From Hevea brasiliensis (lineage: Eukaryota > Streptophyta > Magnoliopsida > Malpighiales > Euphorbiaceae): a stretch of DNA of 64,000 bases. Under the pieces are notes generated by a model, which ran no database searches, was not told the DNA's origin, and saw nothing but the letters and a program-made list of their open reading frames with translations. The DNA lies in the NCBI RefSeq assembly GCF_030052815.1, contig NC_079496.1, positions 44,107,593-44,171,592 of the forward strand, given 5' to 3'. How positions within the stretch are numbered: the first letter of the stretch is position 1; every line of letters starts with the position of its first letter. The position numbers and the translations under genes are program-made. Below, in pieces: positions 12,148 through 22,090 of this stretch.

Positions 12148-12689
12148 GCGCCCTTGCGGGTTTTCACTTTCTTTCTGTCCATTTAACCAGAAGCGCCCTT
12201 TAGGGTTTTCACCTCTAGTTTTTTTTTTTTTTTTTTGTAGGCCACTTCCTGCAAATCTCATAATAAAGTACGTGAGGTTATCAATTTTTGAATTCAAATC
12301 TTATGGCAAAAATTTTAACTAATCAATAGCGCGTTAAACAAAGAGAAAGGATAGCATTAAAAAGTGGGTAAACGGGAAAACACAAACAGAAGGAATGAAG
12401 TATAACTTTATTAGGAAAAATAGACTTTCAAAGGAGAAGAAAAAGGTACAAAGATAGATCTCACATATTCCTTTTAGTTGGTTTTGAAGTCTTTTAACTG
12501 CCATTATTTCAAGTTCTCTGCAGCCTCATGCCATAATGGTCTCTTCTCCATCCTTGGTTTCATACCCTCTTCCTTATTTCTCCACTTTGGTTCTTGGGGC
12601 GCCCCTTCGGGTTTTCACTCTAAGATTTTTTTATTTTTTTATTTTTTATTTTATTTTTTTTTTCAGGACGCCCTTTCGGGTTTTCGTCC
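12148..12689. repeat. Four scattered GC-rich hairpin motifs, 3' UTR of E
   Basis: Versions of GCGCCCTTGCGGGTTTTCAC occur at 12148, 12193, 12599 and 12668. Each can fold as CCC-loop-GGG. Between them are long T runs (12220-12237, 12628-12664). They lie just beyond the integrase stop on the element's transcript. The remainder of 11979-12699 is AT-rich noncoding sequence. Confidence 0.75.
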
Positions 12690-12699
12690 TTTACTCATT

Positions 12700-13716
12700 T
12701 TATGCATAGTACCTCTTGACAGTGTCGGCATTCACGGGTCTCGGGAATTCTTCACCGTCCATATGGGTCAAGATTAAGGCTCCTCCGGAAAATGCCTTTT
12801 TAACCACATAGGGTCCCTCATAAGTTGGTGACCATTTGCCCCGGGGATCGTTTTGGTTCGACAGCACTTTCTTCAACACTAGGTCCCCGGGTTGGAATTC
12901 ACGTAGGCGAACACCTTTATCAAATGCCCTAGCCATTCTCCTCTGGTATAATTGCCCATGACATGCTGCTGTTAACCTTTTTTCGTCCAGCAAATTTAAC
13001 TGATCCAACCTTGACTGGATCCATTCTGATTCATCAATCCCTGATTCCTTCAGAATCCTAAAGGAAGGAATTTCGACCTCAATAGGTAATACTGCTTCCA
13101 TCCCGTAGACCAGTGAGTATGGAGTTGCCCCGGTTGAGGTTCTTACGGAAGTCCGGTATGCGTGAAGAGCATAGGGAAGCATATCATGCCAATCCCTATA
13201 TGTGACCGTCATTTTCCGGATTATCCTCTTGAGGTTCTTGTTTGCGGCTTCTACCGCTCCATTCATCTGGGGACGGTACGGGGAGGAATTGAGATGCCGA
13301 ATTTTGTATTGATCACATAATTCCTGAATCTTCGGACCATTCAAGTTCTTGGCATTATCAGTGACAATTTCATTCGGGAGACCATGCCGGCAGATGATGT
13401 TGCTTTTGAAGAATTTAAGGAACGTGTTCTGCGTGATGTGAGCATATGACGTTGCTTTGACCCATTTGGAGAAATAGTTGATGGCCACTAAGATGAATCT
13501 GTGCCCATTGGATGCCTTAGGATTGATAGGACCAATCACATCGATGCCCCACATTGCGAAAGGCCATGGTGAGACGAGGTTGAACAGTTTATGAGGTGGG
13601 ACGTTTATCGGATCGGCATAGATCTGACACTTATGGCACTTCCGGAAATACTCGATGCTATCCTTCTCCATTGTGGTCCAAAAATACCCACGTCGCATGA
13701 TTTGCTTAGCCATCAT
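12700..13716 (-). CDS. Element E integrase
   Basis: A 338-residue open frame encodes the DDE integrase that joins element DNA to the host chromosome. The catalytic triad is visible: Asp59 (GIDVIGP), Asp120 (IVTDNA) and Glu156 (GAVEAANK), with the canonical DX35E spacing. The C-terminal part has the GPYVV region seen in plant Ty3/Gypsy integrases and ends in KRYYA. The N-terminal HHCC finger is incomplete: only KCHKC is in frame, because the sequence upstream (13717-14170) is broken. There is no chromodomain, as expected for the Tat lineage. It would be made as part of a pol polyprotein, so its own start is nominal. Confidence 0.9.
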   Translation of the reverse strand: MMAKQIMRRGYFWTTMEKDSIEYFRKCHKCQIYADPINVPPHKLFNLVSPWPFAMWGIDVIGPINPKASNGHRFILVAINYFSKWVKATSYAHITQNTFLKFFKSNIICRHGLPNEIVTDNAKNLNGPKIQELCDQYKIRHLNSSPYRPQMNGAVEAANKNLKRIIRKMTVTYRDWHDMLPYALHAYRTSVRTSTGATPYSLVYGMEAVLPIEVEIPSFRILKESGIDESEWIQSRLDQLNLLDEKRLTAACHGQLYQRRMARAFDKGVRLREFQPGDLVLKKVLSNQNDPRGKWSPTYEGPYVVKKAFSGGALILTHMDGEEFPRPVNADTVKRYYA

Positions 13717-14500
13717 GTGTCCATTGGCATGGGTCGCACAATTTCCCTCATGTGTCTCAAAGAGGATTCTCTTTGCTTCTTTTGCATCTACGCATCTCGA
13801 TGGTCGCCGTTGGAGCTCCTCTTGTATAGGGTTTCTCCTTTGGGAAGTATCCCAATGCTAATCTCGAATCATCTTCTTTTCATTTTTGGTTGCCCACGAG
13901 GGAATTCTGCAGTTCTCTGATGAACCAGGATGTCATGATACCAAGGCTTTCCATCGGGTTCTTCTTCAATCGTGAAGCGATGGTGGTTCATCCCTTGCTT
14001 TAACCCTCAATGCTTGAGTGGTGCGCCCTTCTTCCATTTGTGCCATAACGGCTAGAATAGCTAAAGCATCAACAAATTGATTCTTGTCCTGCTAAGATGA
14101 GTGAAAGAGATTTCTTGAATTCCTTGATCGACTCGATGAAGTACTTACGATATGGGATCAACTTGGGATCCTTAGTTTGCCATTCTCCCTTGACTTGATA
14201 AATTATTAGAGCCGAGTCTCGTACACCTCCAACTTTCGATTTTCATTTCGATAGCGACTTGTAGACCCATCACACAAGCTTCATACTCTGCGACATTGTT
14301 GGTACAGTCAAACCTCAACTTGACTATCGGGAAGTGTTTTCCGTCGGGATACGATCTGACTCGATTCCGTTTAGGATAAATTGTTGCTCCATCAAAATAC
14401 ATTTCCCATACATCTGCGGGCACATCCTCTTCGCAGACTAATTCATTAATATTCTAATCAGGGAACTCAAAATCGAGCTTCATAATCACGGATAGGATTT
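13717..14500 (-). pseudogene. Element E second (aRNase H-type) domain, broken
   Basis: The segment 14172-14423 encodes WEMYFDGA and later RFDCTNNVAEYEACVMGLQ, the signature of the extra archaeal-type RNase H found in Tat/Ogre elements after the ordinary RNase H. The frame breaks before and after this block. 13717-14170 retains only short fragments of the RNase H tail and of the integrase zinc finger. In the family this domain would replace the role of the degenerate first RNase H in removing RNA from the hybrid. Confidence 0.75.
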
Positions 14501-15670
14501 TTACGCTAGGAGGTCAGCAATTACGCTGCCTTTCACTGCTTTCCGGGTCATGTAGACTATGTCGTACTGGGAGAGTATAACCTGCCACTTGGCTATCCTT
14601 CCTGGCACGAATGGGCTCTCGAATACATATCTAATAGGATCCATCCTGGAGATGAGCCATGTCTTGTGATTCAACATGTAGTGCTTGAGGCGATTTGCTG
14701 TCCAGGCTAACGCGCAACAAGTCTTTTCTAAGGAAGAGTACCTTGACTCACAATCATTGAACTTCTTGCTTAGGTAATAAATGGCCCTCTCTTTTCGGCC
14801 GGTATCATCATGTTGTCCCAAAACACATCCCATCGAATTCTGCTGGACTGCCATGTACAGTATCAAAGGCCTGCCTGCCACAGGTGGAACCAATACTGGT
14901 GGATTTGACAGATACTGCTTGATTTTCTCAAAAGCCTCTTGACAAACTGAATCCCATTGAGTAGAGTTGTTTTTCCAGAGTAATCTGAAAATAGGCTCAG
15001 CTTTGGCAGTAAGATTAGAAATAAACCTCGAAATGTAGTTCAGCTTTCCCAGAAAACTGCGCACCTCCCTTTCTGTTTTTGGGGATGGCATTTCTTGAAT
15101 AGCTCGAACCTTGTCTGGATCTACTTCTATCCCTTTCTCGCTTACTATGAATCCCAACAACTTTTTCGATTTAGCTCCGAATATGCATTTAGCAGGGTTC
15201 AGCTTCAAGTGGTATTTCCTGAGCCTTTCGAATACCCTCCTCATCACCTGAACGTGGCTCTCTTCTCCCCTGGATTTAATGATCATATCATCCACGTACA
15301 CCTCCACTTCTTTATGCATCATGTCATGGAATAATGTGACCATTGCGCGCTGGTAAGTAGCCCCTGCATTTTTCAACCCGAAGGGCATGACCCGATAGCA
15401 GAATACTCCCCATTGAGTGATGAAAGCAGTTTTATCCTTGTCTTCTTCGTCCATTGGGATCTGATTGTACCCTGATGCCCCATCAATACACGAACACCTG
15501 CCCAATCCCGCAGCATTGTCAACTAACACATCAATATGGGGGAGAGGGAAATCATCTTTCAAGCTAGCTTTATTAAGGTCCCTATAGTCAACGCACACTC
15601 TGACTCTCCCGTCTTTCTTCATTACCGGAACGACGTTAGCCACCCATTGGGGATATTTGACCACTTCCAA
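14501..15670 (-). CDS. Element E reverse transcriptase and first RNase H
   Basis: A 389-residue open segment of pol. The RT palm is clear: CVDYRDLN, Asp63 in CIDGASGYNQ, MPFGLKNAGATYQ and the active site YVDD at 125-128. The thumb follows (LGFIVSEKGIEVDPDK, REVRSFLGKLNYISRF). From about residue 270 comes the first RNase H domain (LILYMAVQQNSMGCVLGQ), where the usual catalytic Asp of the YLAVS/DAS motif is not obvious, as often in Tat elements. It ends at ADLLA followed by a stop. The true pol frame begins upstream at 16101; a frameshift near 15700 separates the two pieces. Confidence 0.92.
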   Translation of the reverse strand: MEVVKYPQWVANVVPVMKKDGRVRVCVDYRDLNKASLKDDFPLPHIDVLVDNAAGLGRCSCIDGASGYNQIPMDEEDKDKTAFITQWGVFCYRVMPFGLKNAGATYQRAMVTLFHDMMHKEVEVYVDDMIIKSRGEESHVQVMRRVFERLRKYHLKLNPAKCIFGAKSKKLLGFIVSEKGIEVDPDKVRAIQEMPSPKTEREVRSFLGKLNYISRFISNLTAKAEPIFRLLWKNNSTQWDSVCQEAFEKIKQYLSNPPVLVPPVAGRPLILYMAVQQNSMGCVLGQHDDTGRKERAIYYLSKKFNDCESRYSSLEKTCCALAWTANRLKHYMLNHKTWLISRMDPIRYVFESPFVPGRIAKWQVILSQYDIVYMTRKAVKGSVIADLLA

Positions 15671-15689
15671 GAATCCGTCATCTTGTTTC

Positions 15690-16101
15690 TTGACTTCATC
15701 CGAACCTTGAGCGGTGTGTGGGATTCATTCTCCTTAGTTTACCTTCAGGAATTGTTCCTGGGATTAAGGGAATTTTGTGCGTTACTATCTGAGGGTCCAA
15801 ACCCACCATATCATCATAGCTCCAGGAAAACACGTCGAGGAATTCTTTAAGCAGACCGATCATATCTCCCAATTCCTCACTCTCCACTACCTTAAGTTCC
15901 CTTTTTACTTCCTCCGTGCCTAAGTTTATTGTGCGCTTTTCGTTTTCACAAGGCACGAGGGAGGGTTCATCTTTTTCATCGTCTTCTTGTGTAAGTTCTT
16001 CCTCAGAATCACTTGAAGTAATGGCAGTTATGGGGATTTCAAAATTAACCAGAGGAATTTCTGAGTCTATTGGATTATTAGGTGTTAATTGATGAATGGT
16101 C
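15690..16101 (-). pseudogene. Element E pol N-terminal segment (exon after the intron)
   Basis: Reading from the intron acceptor at 16101, the frame is open through an acidic linker and NEKRTINLGTEE, then LLKEFLDVFSWSYDDMVGLD and LRRMNPT. This is the usual lead-in to plant Tat reverse transcriptases. It shifts frame near 15700 and meets a stop at 15696; the RT frame takes over at about 15695. Small deletions account for the break. Confidence 0.8.
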
Positions 16102-16284
16102 CTGAATGAATAAAGAATAGAACATGTTATAAGGGTGGAATTAAAAAGGAAAGAAAGAGAGTATTGGATTTAAAATGCGCTATCAACTCATTAATATTAA
16201 TGCCATAAGAAACGGTCCATTTACAGTATTACACTTGTCACCATGGACAAAATGATCAAGTGTAGATAACCAGAGGTACTTTAC
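16102..16284 (-). other. Candidate 183-nt intron between protease and pol of E
   Basis: On the minus strand it begins GTAAAGTACC and ends in a pyrimidine-rich TTCTTTATTCATTCAG. The protease frame hits TAA at 16283-16281 inside the intron. Splicing removes that stop and continues in frame from AATTTCGA into GACCATTCATC. Ogre elements are known to have an intron at exactly this place, controlling the ratio of Gag-Pro to Gag-Pro-Pol. Confidence 0.75.
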
Positions 16285-17165
16285 TCGAAATTGAGTACAG
16301 GGATATCCTCCGTTGTCCAGTTGTTCAGCTCTTGCCCCTCAGTCATTGGCGAGACTAGGGCCTCATACAAGGAGTCTAGTTGGATGACATCGATGGATGG
16401 ATCATCGGGTGATTCTTCTGTATTTGCCGGATGTTGAATGACCGGTTTGGTGAAGATCTCCGTGATTCTCGGGACTACTTTCATCTTTCCCATCTTCTGG
16501 TCAAACCTCTGATCCCGAAGTATTTTCCTCATCCAGAATCGCCCATCCACGAGGGCATCCTCCTCATATCCCAAACCACTACGGCCCACCTTCTGAATAG
16601 CCGGTATGGGTTCCACGATCCCTTGCAAGGCGGTGCCCAAGCCTTTCCCTTCTTGATACCCATTCCTCGACATCACTTTGGCCACCATAGCCATAGCCCC
16701 CTCCTTCCCGGTATCTTGCAGTTCAAGGGCCTGGAAAGAACTCTCCAATGATTCTTCGGCCGCTTCCACATAAGGAAGTGATTGCGGCTTGGTGACCAGT
16801 ATGGCTTCTTCGCCCCTTACAGTGATGATTTTGCTGTCCTTAATGTATTTGATCTTCTGGTGCAAAGTCGAAGGAACAGCATTCGCGGAATGGATCCATG
16901 GCCTCCCCAACAGCATAGTGTAAGCCGGCTCAATGTTCATCACCTGGAACGTGACGTTGAAAGTACATGCACCGACTTGGATTGGCAAGTCAATGTCTCC
17001 CAGCACCTCTCTCCTGGTACCGTCAAAGGCTCTTACCACCATAGCACTCTGACGTATATATGATTGGTCGACCGGCAGCCTGGCTAAGGTTGCGCTAGGC
17101 AGTACATTAAGGGCCGATCCGTTATCGATGAGAACTTTGGCCACTATACAACCCTTGCACTTCAC
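16281..17165 (-). CDS. Element E protease with G-patch domain
   Basis: A 294-residue open frame. The aspartic protease is marked by VLIDNGSALNVLP (residues 11-23, catalytic Asp14) and the flap/core end YTMLLGRPWIH (82-92). A glycine-rich segment at about 158-202 (AKVMSRNGYQEGKGLG and then GLGYEE) has the layout of a G-patch, an RNA-binding module also fused to the protease of betaretroviruses. The upstream frame 17166-17340 is homologous gag-pro linker, broken by a stop at 17250. The protein ends in the candidate intron. The protease would cleave the polyprotein. Confidence 0.88.
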   Translation of the reverse strand: MKCKGCIVAKVLIDNGSALNVLPSATLARLPVDQSYIRQSAMVVRAFDGTRREVLGDIDLPIQVGACTFNVTFQVMNIEPAYTMLLGRPWIHSANAVPSTLHQKIKYIKDSKIITVRGEEAILVTKPQSLPYVEAAEESLESSFQALELQDTGKEGAMAMVAKVMSRNGYQEGKGLGTALQGIVEPIPAIQKVGRSGLGYEEDALVDGRFWMRKILRDQRFDQKMGKMKVVPRITEIFTKPVIQHPANTEESPDDPSIDVIQLDSLYEALVSPMTEGQELNNWTTEDIPVLNFE

Positions 17166-19767
17166 AGTTACATGTAGAGCTTTATTGTGCCCTAAGCCTG
17201 CGGGATCTACCTCCTCTTTAGAAAAGGCTACAAAGTTTGAAGCCTGGATTTATTCTACTATCTTCTCAAACTGTCCCGGTGTGATGTCAGGGTTCACAAA
17301 GGCTTGATCCAGGATTCTCTGCAAGGCTTGTCGGTGGACTTCAGAGCTCAGGATCAGTGATACTTGATGAAATTCGGGCAGGTGTCTTCCTCAATTGCTC
17401 CACTACATCATACTCACTCTGTTTCATTATTTGGAGCAGTAGTTCTTCTTCTTCTTTATGTTCAGTAGGTTTTACTTCCCCTGCTTTCTCAACCTCCTCT
17501 TCTGTATTTTTTGATGACTCTCCCATTTTTACTTTCCCTTTCCTCTTTTCTTTTTCTTCGTTCCCGTAGCACCTTCCACTTCGAGTTATGAACTCAACTT
17601 CTTGCTCAGGTGGAGAGGACTTTGTTGCGATAACGGGCCGAGAACTGGTTTGGGGAGTAAGGTTGCTGGTAGGTCCAGCATAAGTCATTCTGAAATGCTC
17701 GTGAGGAGCGAAACATGGTTTTGGTGGTGCCAGAGGTGAGGCGAGACTGGGAGTGGATGTACTGCTTGACGCATCTTGAGTGAAAACTTGGAAGTTATAG
17801 TTCCAAGGGACAGCGTGAGTATTGGTGATGGGGAGCTGGGGTGGAGTTTGGATAACCGTTACTGGCGGTGAGGCTACCGGGGGTGAGAAGGTGATTCTGG
17901 GCTTGGAGGTAGAAGCAGTTTGGCTGAACCTAGTGGTGTTCACTCCCTCTTCCGTCTTTGACCTCTTCTGATATCTCAGAACCTTGAGAGACAATAAGTT
18001 CCGGACCTCTTGCCTGAACCCCTCACAATCTCGTAGCTCATGGTCAGCTGCCCCTCCATGATAAGGACACCCCGTACTCTTTTCGGATCCCGCTACCTGA
18101 GGGCAAAGGTAGCCCTCCCTTATTGCTACAGCAAAAATCTCCTCAAAGTGAGGAACCAGCTCGTCTACTTCCAGTGTTGGTTCTTCTCCATTAGACTCTA
18201 TCATATTTACACTACTGCCCGCATTATGGTTAGGCAGTGGGTTTGAGGTAACGTTGGGGAGGGAACCATTTCCCTCGATCTTCAACCACCCGTTTCGGAT
18301 TAAAGCGTGCACTCTCCCTCTGAGTGCCCCGCAGTTATCAGTTGAATGCCCTTGTGCCCCTCCGTGATACTCACACCGGGCAGTGGCATCATACCACCCG
18401 GGATATGGCGGCTGGATCGGGTCTAAGGGAACTGGTACGATTTGGTTTATACCGACAAGGTATTGGTATATTTCACTGAGAGGAAGGGGAAGAGGTGGAT
18501 CAGGGTTCCTTAGAGGTCTCGGGTTGTTTTGTGGTGGTCTTGGTTGAGCTGGAGGAGGAGGTGGTCTTGGTTGGAAATTTGTAGGTGGGGCGTATTGTGG
18601 GCGTGGTTGTGTATAATTAGGGAAAGAAGGTGGAATGTTTGCGATGGTTTGGCCATGAGAGGGAGGATATGGTCGGTAGTTATTTTGGGGAAATTGGGGG
18701 TAATTATTCTGACGGGTGATAGAGTGTACATCACCCTCCTTCTTCTTGCCAAAGCTGGCAGTCTTCTTTACAGGGTTCTCAGCCAACTCCTGTAGTCGTC
18801 CTATTCTCAGATTAGCTTCAATTCTCTCACCAGCTAGGATGATATCTGAGAAGCTGTAGGAGGTATTTCCCATCATCAGGATGAAGTAGGGAGCATTCAA
18901 TGTTTCGATTAATAGGAGCGAGTTCATTGTCGATCACGGAGGATATACTTCTGACCTTCTCCCTCCATCGTTGGGCATCTTGCTTGAAACCTTCCGGTCT
19001 TCTGTGCAGAGTTCGGAGGTCCCTCCTTGTGGGTGTCGCATCACAATTGAATTTGTACTGCTTTAGAAAGGTATCGGCTAAATCCTTCCAGGAGTGCAAC
19101 TTGCTCTTGTCCAATTGTATGCACCATCTCGGAGTGCTCGGAGAGGCTCGTGAAAGAAGTGAATGAGAAGTCTATCGTCTTCATTAAAGCAGACATTTTG
19201 GCAATGTAGGTTGCCAGGTGGATGCGGGGATCTGAGTTTCCGGTGTACTTGTCGAAATCCGGAACCTTGAATTTGGGTGGTACCACCACATCTGGCACCA
19301 ATCTCAGTGACGACACATCGACTGAACCATACATGTTCAGCCCCTCTATTGCCCTCAGTCTTTCTTCTAGAGCCGATAGTTTCTCGTTTTCTCTCGCCCT
19401 ATGTTCTCCTTCCACCGTATGATGCGCTCCTCCAACTGGGAGCTGAGGGGTGGAGTAAATTGGAGGGATCGGGATTGAAGGGTGTGGCTCGGCATTTGAG
19501 ATAGCCGGGTAATAGGAAAAAGGTAGGTCATTATTTATGGTCACCGGATTGACAGTGACTGTCGGGTCTGGGATTGATGGCTGGAAAGTGAAGGAGGTTG
19601 AAGCGTAGTGAGAATCAACCGTTGTAGGAGGTAGGGGAGGTAATGGTAGGTTAGGGTGCAAGTGGGCCTATTTTGGGACATCTCCTCATCATCTTCATAA
19701 GTTACGAAACCTGGTCTTTTAGTTCGGACACTTGCCCTGTAGGTTACGTACTTTTCTGGTCTTCCAT
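17166..19767 (-). pseudogene. Element E gag (broken by frameshifts)
   Basis: Gag forms the virus-like particle and packages the RNA. The likely start is the minus-strand ATG at 19767; the head has lesions. Recognisable parts are the PPKFKVPDFDKYTG region at about 19260, the capsid motif WKDLADTFLKQYKFN (19114-18827), and, from 18927 to 17341, a Pro/Gln-rich linker and two zinc-knuckle-like motifs, CEYHGGAQGHSTDNC and CPYHGGAADHELRDC. Both are C-X2-H-X5-H-X4-C rather than the retroviral CCHC. Frame changes lie near 19130, 18900 and 17341, and a stop at 17250 precedes the protease. The linker TPGQFEKIVE joins gag to protease, so originally gag-pro was one reading frame. Confidence 0.85.
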
Positions 19768-20360
19768 TAGTTTTCTTTTTCTAGATCTTGTTAAGTACAC
19801 TCCTTTGAGGTTGAACCGTGTGCTTGGTCAGACTTGCGTTGTTAGAAGCAATATTGATTTCCTGTAAGGGGTAAAAAAAGAAAATTTTAAATAAACTTCA
19901 AATTTTGAAAAGAAACTAAAAGTCCTGGTCTGGACGAAGGATACAGTGGCATTTGAGAGCCAGGTTGAAATCTGTAAAAAGGATAATCGCCTCAGCTTTA
20001 TCATGGCATCGTTCGATAGTCTGACAGTGAATGACGGGATTGAATGCGCATTTATGATACCTGTTCATATGGCGCATTTCAATTTTTCACATAACCCTAG
20101 CGAGGAAGTTCCTACGGGAGTCATACTATTCATTCACAAATTTTGCTAAACAATGGTCCAAAAATCACTTCATTAACTGAGTAATTTGTACATCGTATCT
20201 TTTACATTGGCCTAAGCTCTGGAAGGTTCTTTATAATAAGATGACATTTTCTGAGATACTCATATAACCTTTCTTCTTGCTTGGCGGGGTCAAATGCTTT
20301 CAGGACATACTAGGATTCAGGTAATAGTTCTCGTTTTCCTGTCTATTGTTCTCTCGGTGG
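19768..20360 (-). other. Element E spacer between ORF1 and gag
   Basis: No long open frame is seen in this 590-bp stretch. On the minus strand CTTTTTTTACCCCTTACAG ends at 19862, which looks like a splice acceptor shortly before the gag start and might allow gag to be made from a spliced RNA. No matching donor was identified. Confidence 0.4.
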
Positions 20361-22090
20361 TCAACATTCTCTTTCAGTCCTTGATAGAGAAACGACATTT
20401 TCTTTCTCTTTTCTTTCTTTAGCACACTCTTTCAAGATATCGTTGATGAGTAGTGCTTGTTCTTTCAATTCGAGCTTCTTCTTCTTACTTTCTTGCTTAT
20501 ATTCTTCGACGAGTACCTCTTGGTATTTCATCTTTTCCTGAAACTTGCTATTCTGTACTTTCGCTTCTTTTACCTCAGCTTGGAGAGAGTCTCTTTCCCT
20601 TTCCCACTGTACCTCTTGCTCCTCGAACCCCATCCTTTCGGCCCTTACCTCTTCCTTAAGTCTTCTTACTCTCCTTTTAAGTTTCTGCTGTTGGTCCTTC
20701 AGCTGTTTTATTTGTTCCTGCAGTTGTGAGTTCTCAGTATTAGCCTCTCGTAGTGAGTCATCCAGATGGCCATTCGTTTCTTCTAATAGGACATCTCGGA
20801 GTGGGTTACTGTCTTCGAATTTCACAGTTGAATGTTCTCGGTCCCTGTCAGCTCTCCATTTAAGATAATCGCCCGAGGTGCTTGGGCCCTTAGGTGATCT
20901 CTCCATCAGAGTGACGTTCTCCCACGATTTGCGAGCCTTTTTCAACCCTTCTTCTCCTTTGAGCTCGTGGTAGAAGCGACCTTGGTGGTATTCTTCAATG
21001 TTGATCACAGACTGTGTTGAGCCGAACTGCCTCATTACCAATGCCGGAGTGTAACTTGTGTATCCGGTTACTCCGATCAGGGACACCGACTGAATACCCC
21101 CTGTACCGATCAAAACGGGTTGGCTTGACGTCCTGACTTCCTCCAACAGTAATCATGGCTATTGAAACTCAAAATCCGTTCCCACCACTGTTTTTCATTC
21201 TTCGGGCTGATCACTAATCGGATCATCTTCTCAATGGGAGGCTGGTCAAGGTACCAAGTCAATCCTTTTATCTCCACAGGACACATGTGACTGATAATCC
21301 AGAGGTATAACAGTTGAGAACAACACTTAAGGGATCCTCTGCCCTGTTGTCTGCAGTAGGTAAGGGTTAATAAAGTCTCCGCAAGGATTGCAGGTATTGG
21401 ATTAATCTGCTGCCTTTCCACCGTCCAGAACACTTCCACCGCGTTGCAAGTTATGATTCCCAATGGTCCCGGGAACAGAATCAGACCGTAGATTCCCAAA
21501 GCGAGAGCTACTGAAACCCGGTCCCACTGTTTCTCATGGAGGCATTGATCTAAACATTTCTGGAGATATGTCCAATACCAACCATGTGTTTTTCCTTTGG
21601 CAGTTTCTTTGGACTTTACTTCTTCTGGGGGAGAACCCAACATATGTGCCAGCCGTTTCCAGGTTTGCCTATGCTCGAGGTGTAAGTAGATCCGGCTCTG
21701 CAATGAGTATGGGATCCCCAGCAATGCCTGATATTCTTCCATAGTGGGGACCGTATCAATGTCATTGAAAGAGAATACCCCGTACTTAGGATTCCAAGCC
21801 GACAACATGGCTTTTAATGCCGGGATTTGGACCTTGACTTGCATTAAGGTTGCAATCCTCCCGTACTTCTCTTCAAAATGTACCTTGGCCTGATCGGGAA
21901 GTGACCTCCATCCGTTAGATAGACCCTCTAGGCTGTTCATTCTGACCTCTATTTTATTCAGATCTAGCGAAGGTAGCGAGCTAGCAGGTGCCTCGGAAGC
22001 ATCATTTTGCGAGGGTACCGGACTATGAGCTGATTTGGACCAAAGTTTAACATTCTGAACCTTTTCTGCCGACTGACTCGAGGATGCCAT
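20361..22090 (-). pseudogene. Element E ORF1: DUF7745-like domain plus coiled coil
   Basis: ORF1 lies before gag, a hallmark of Ogre elements. The first piece (22090-21110, 326 codons) starts MASSSQSAEK and contains PTMEEYQALLGIP, then a long helical domain typical of the plant DUF7745 / mobile-domain-like family. The second piece (21146-20361, 261 codons, other frame) continues the domain (SYTPALVMRQFG), then has a Glu/Lys/Gln-rich coiled coil from about residue 125 to the end. The two overlap by 37 bases, so one frameshift near 21130 splits a protein of about 575 residues. The function of ORF1 proteins is not known. The start is the first ATG after the leader. Confidence 0.8.
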
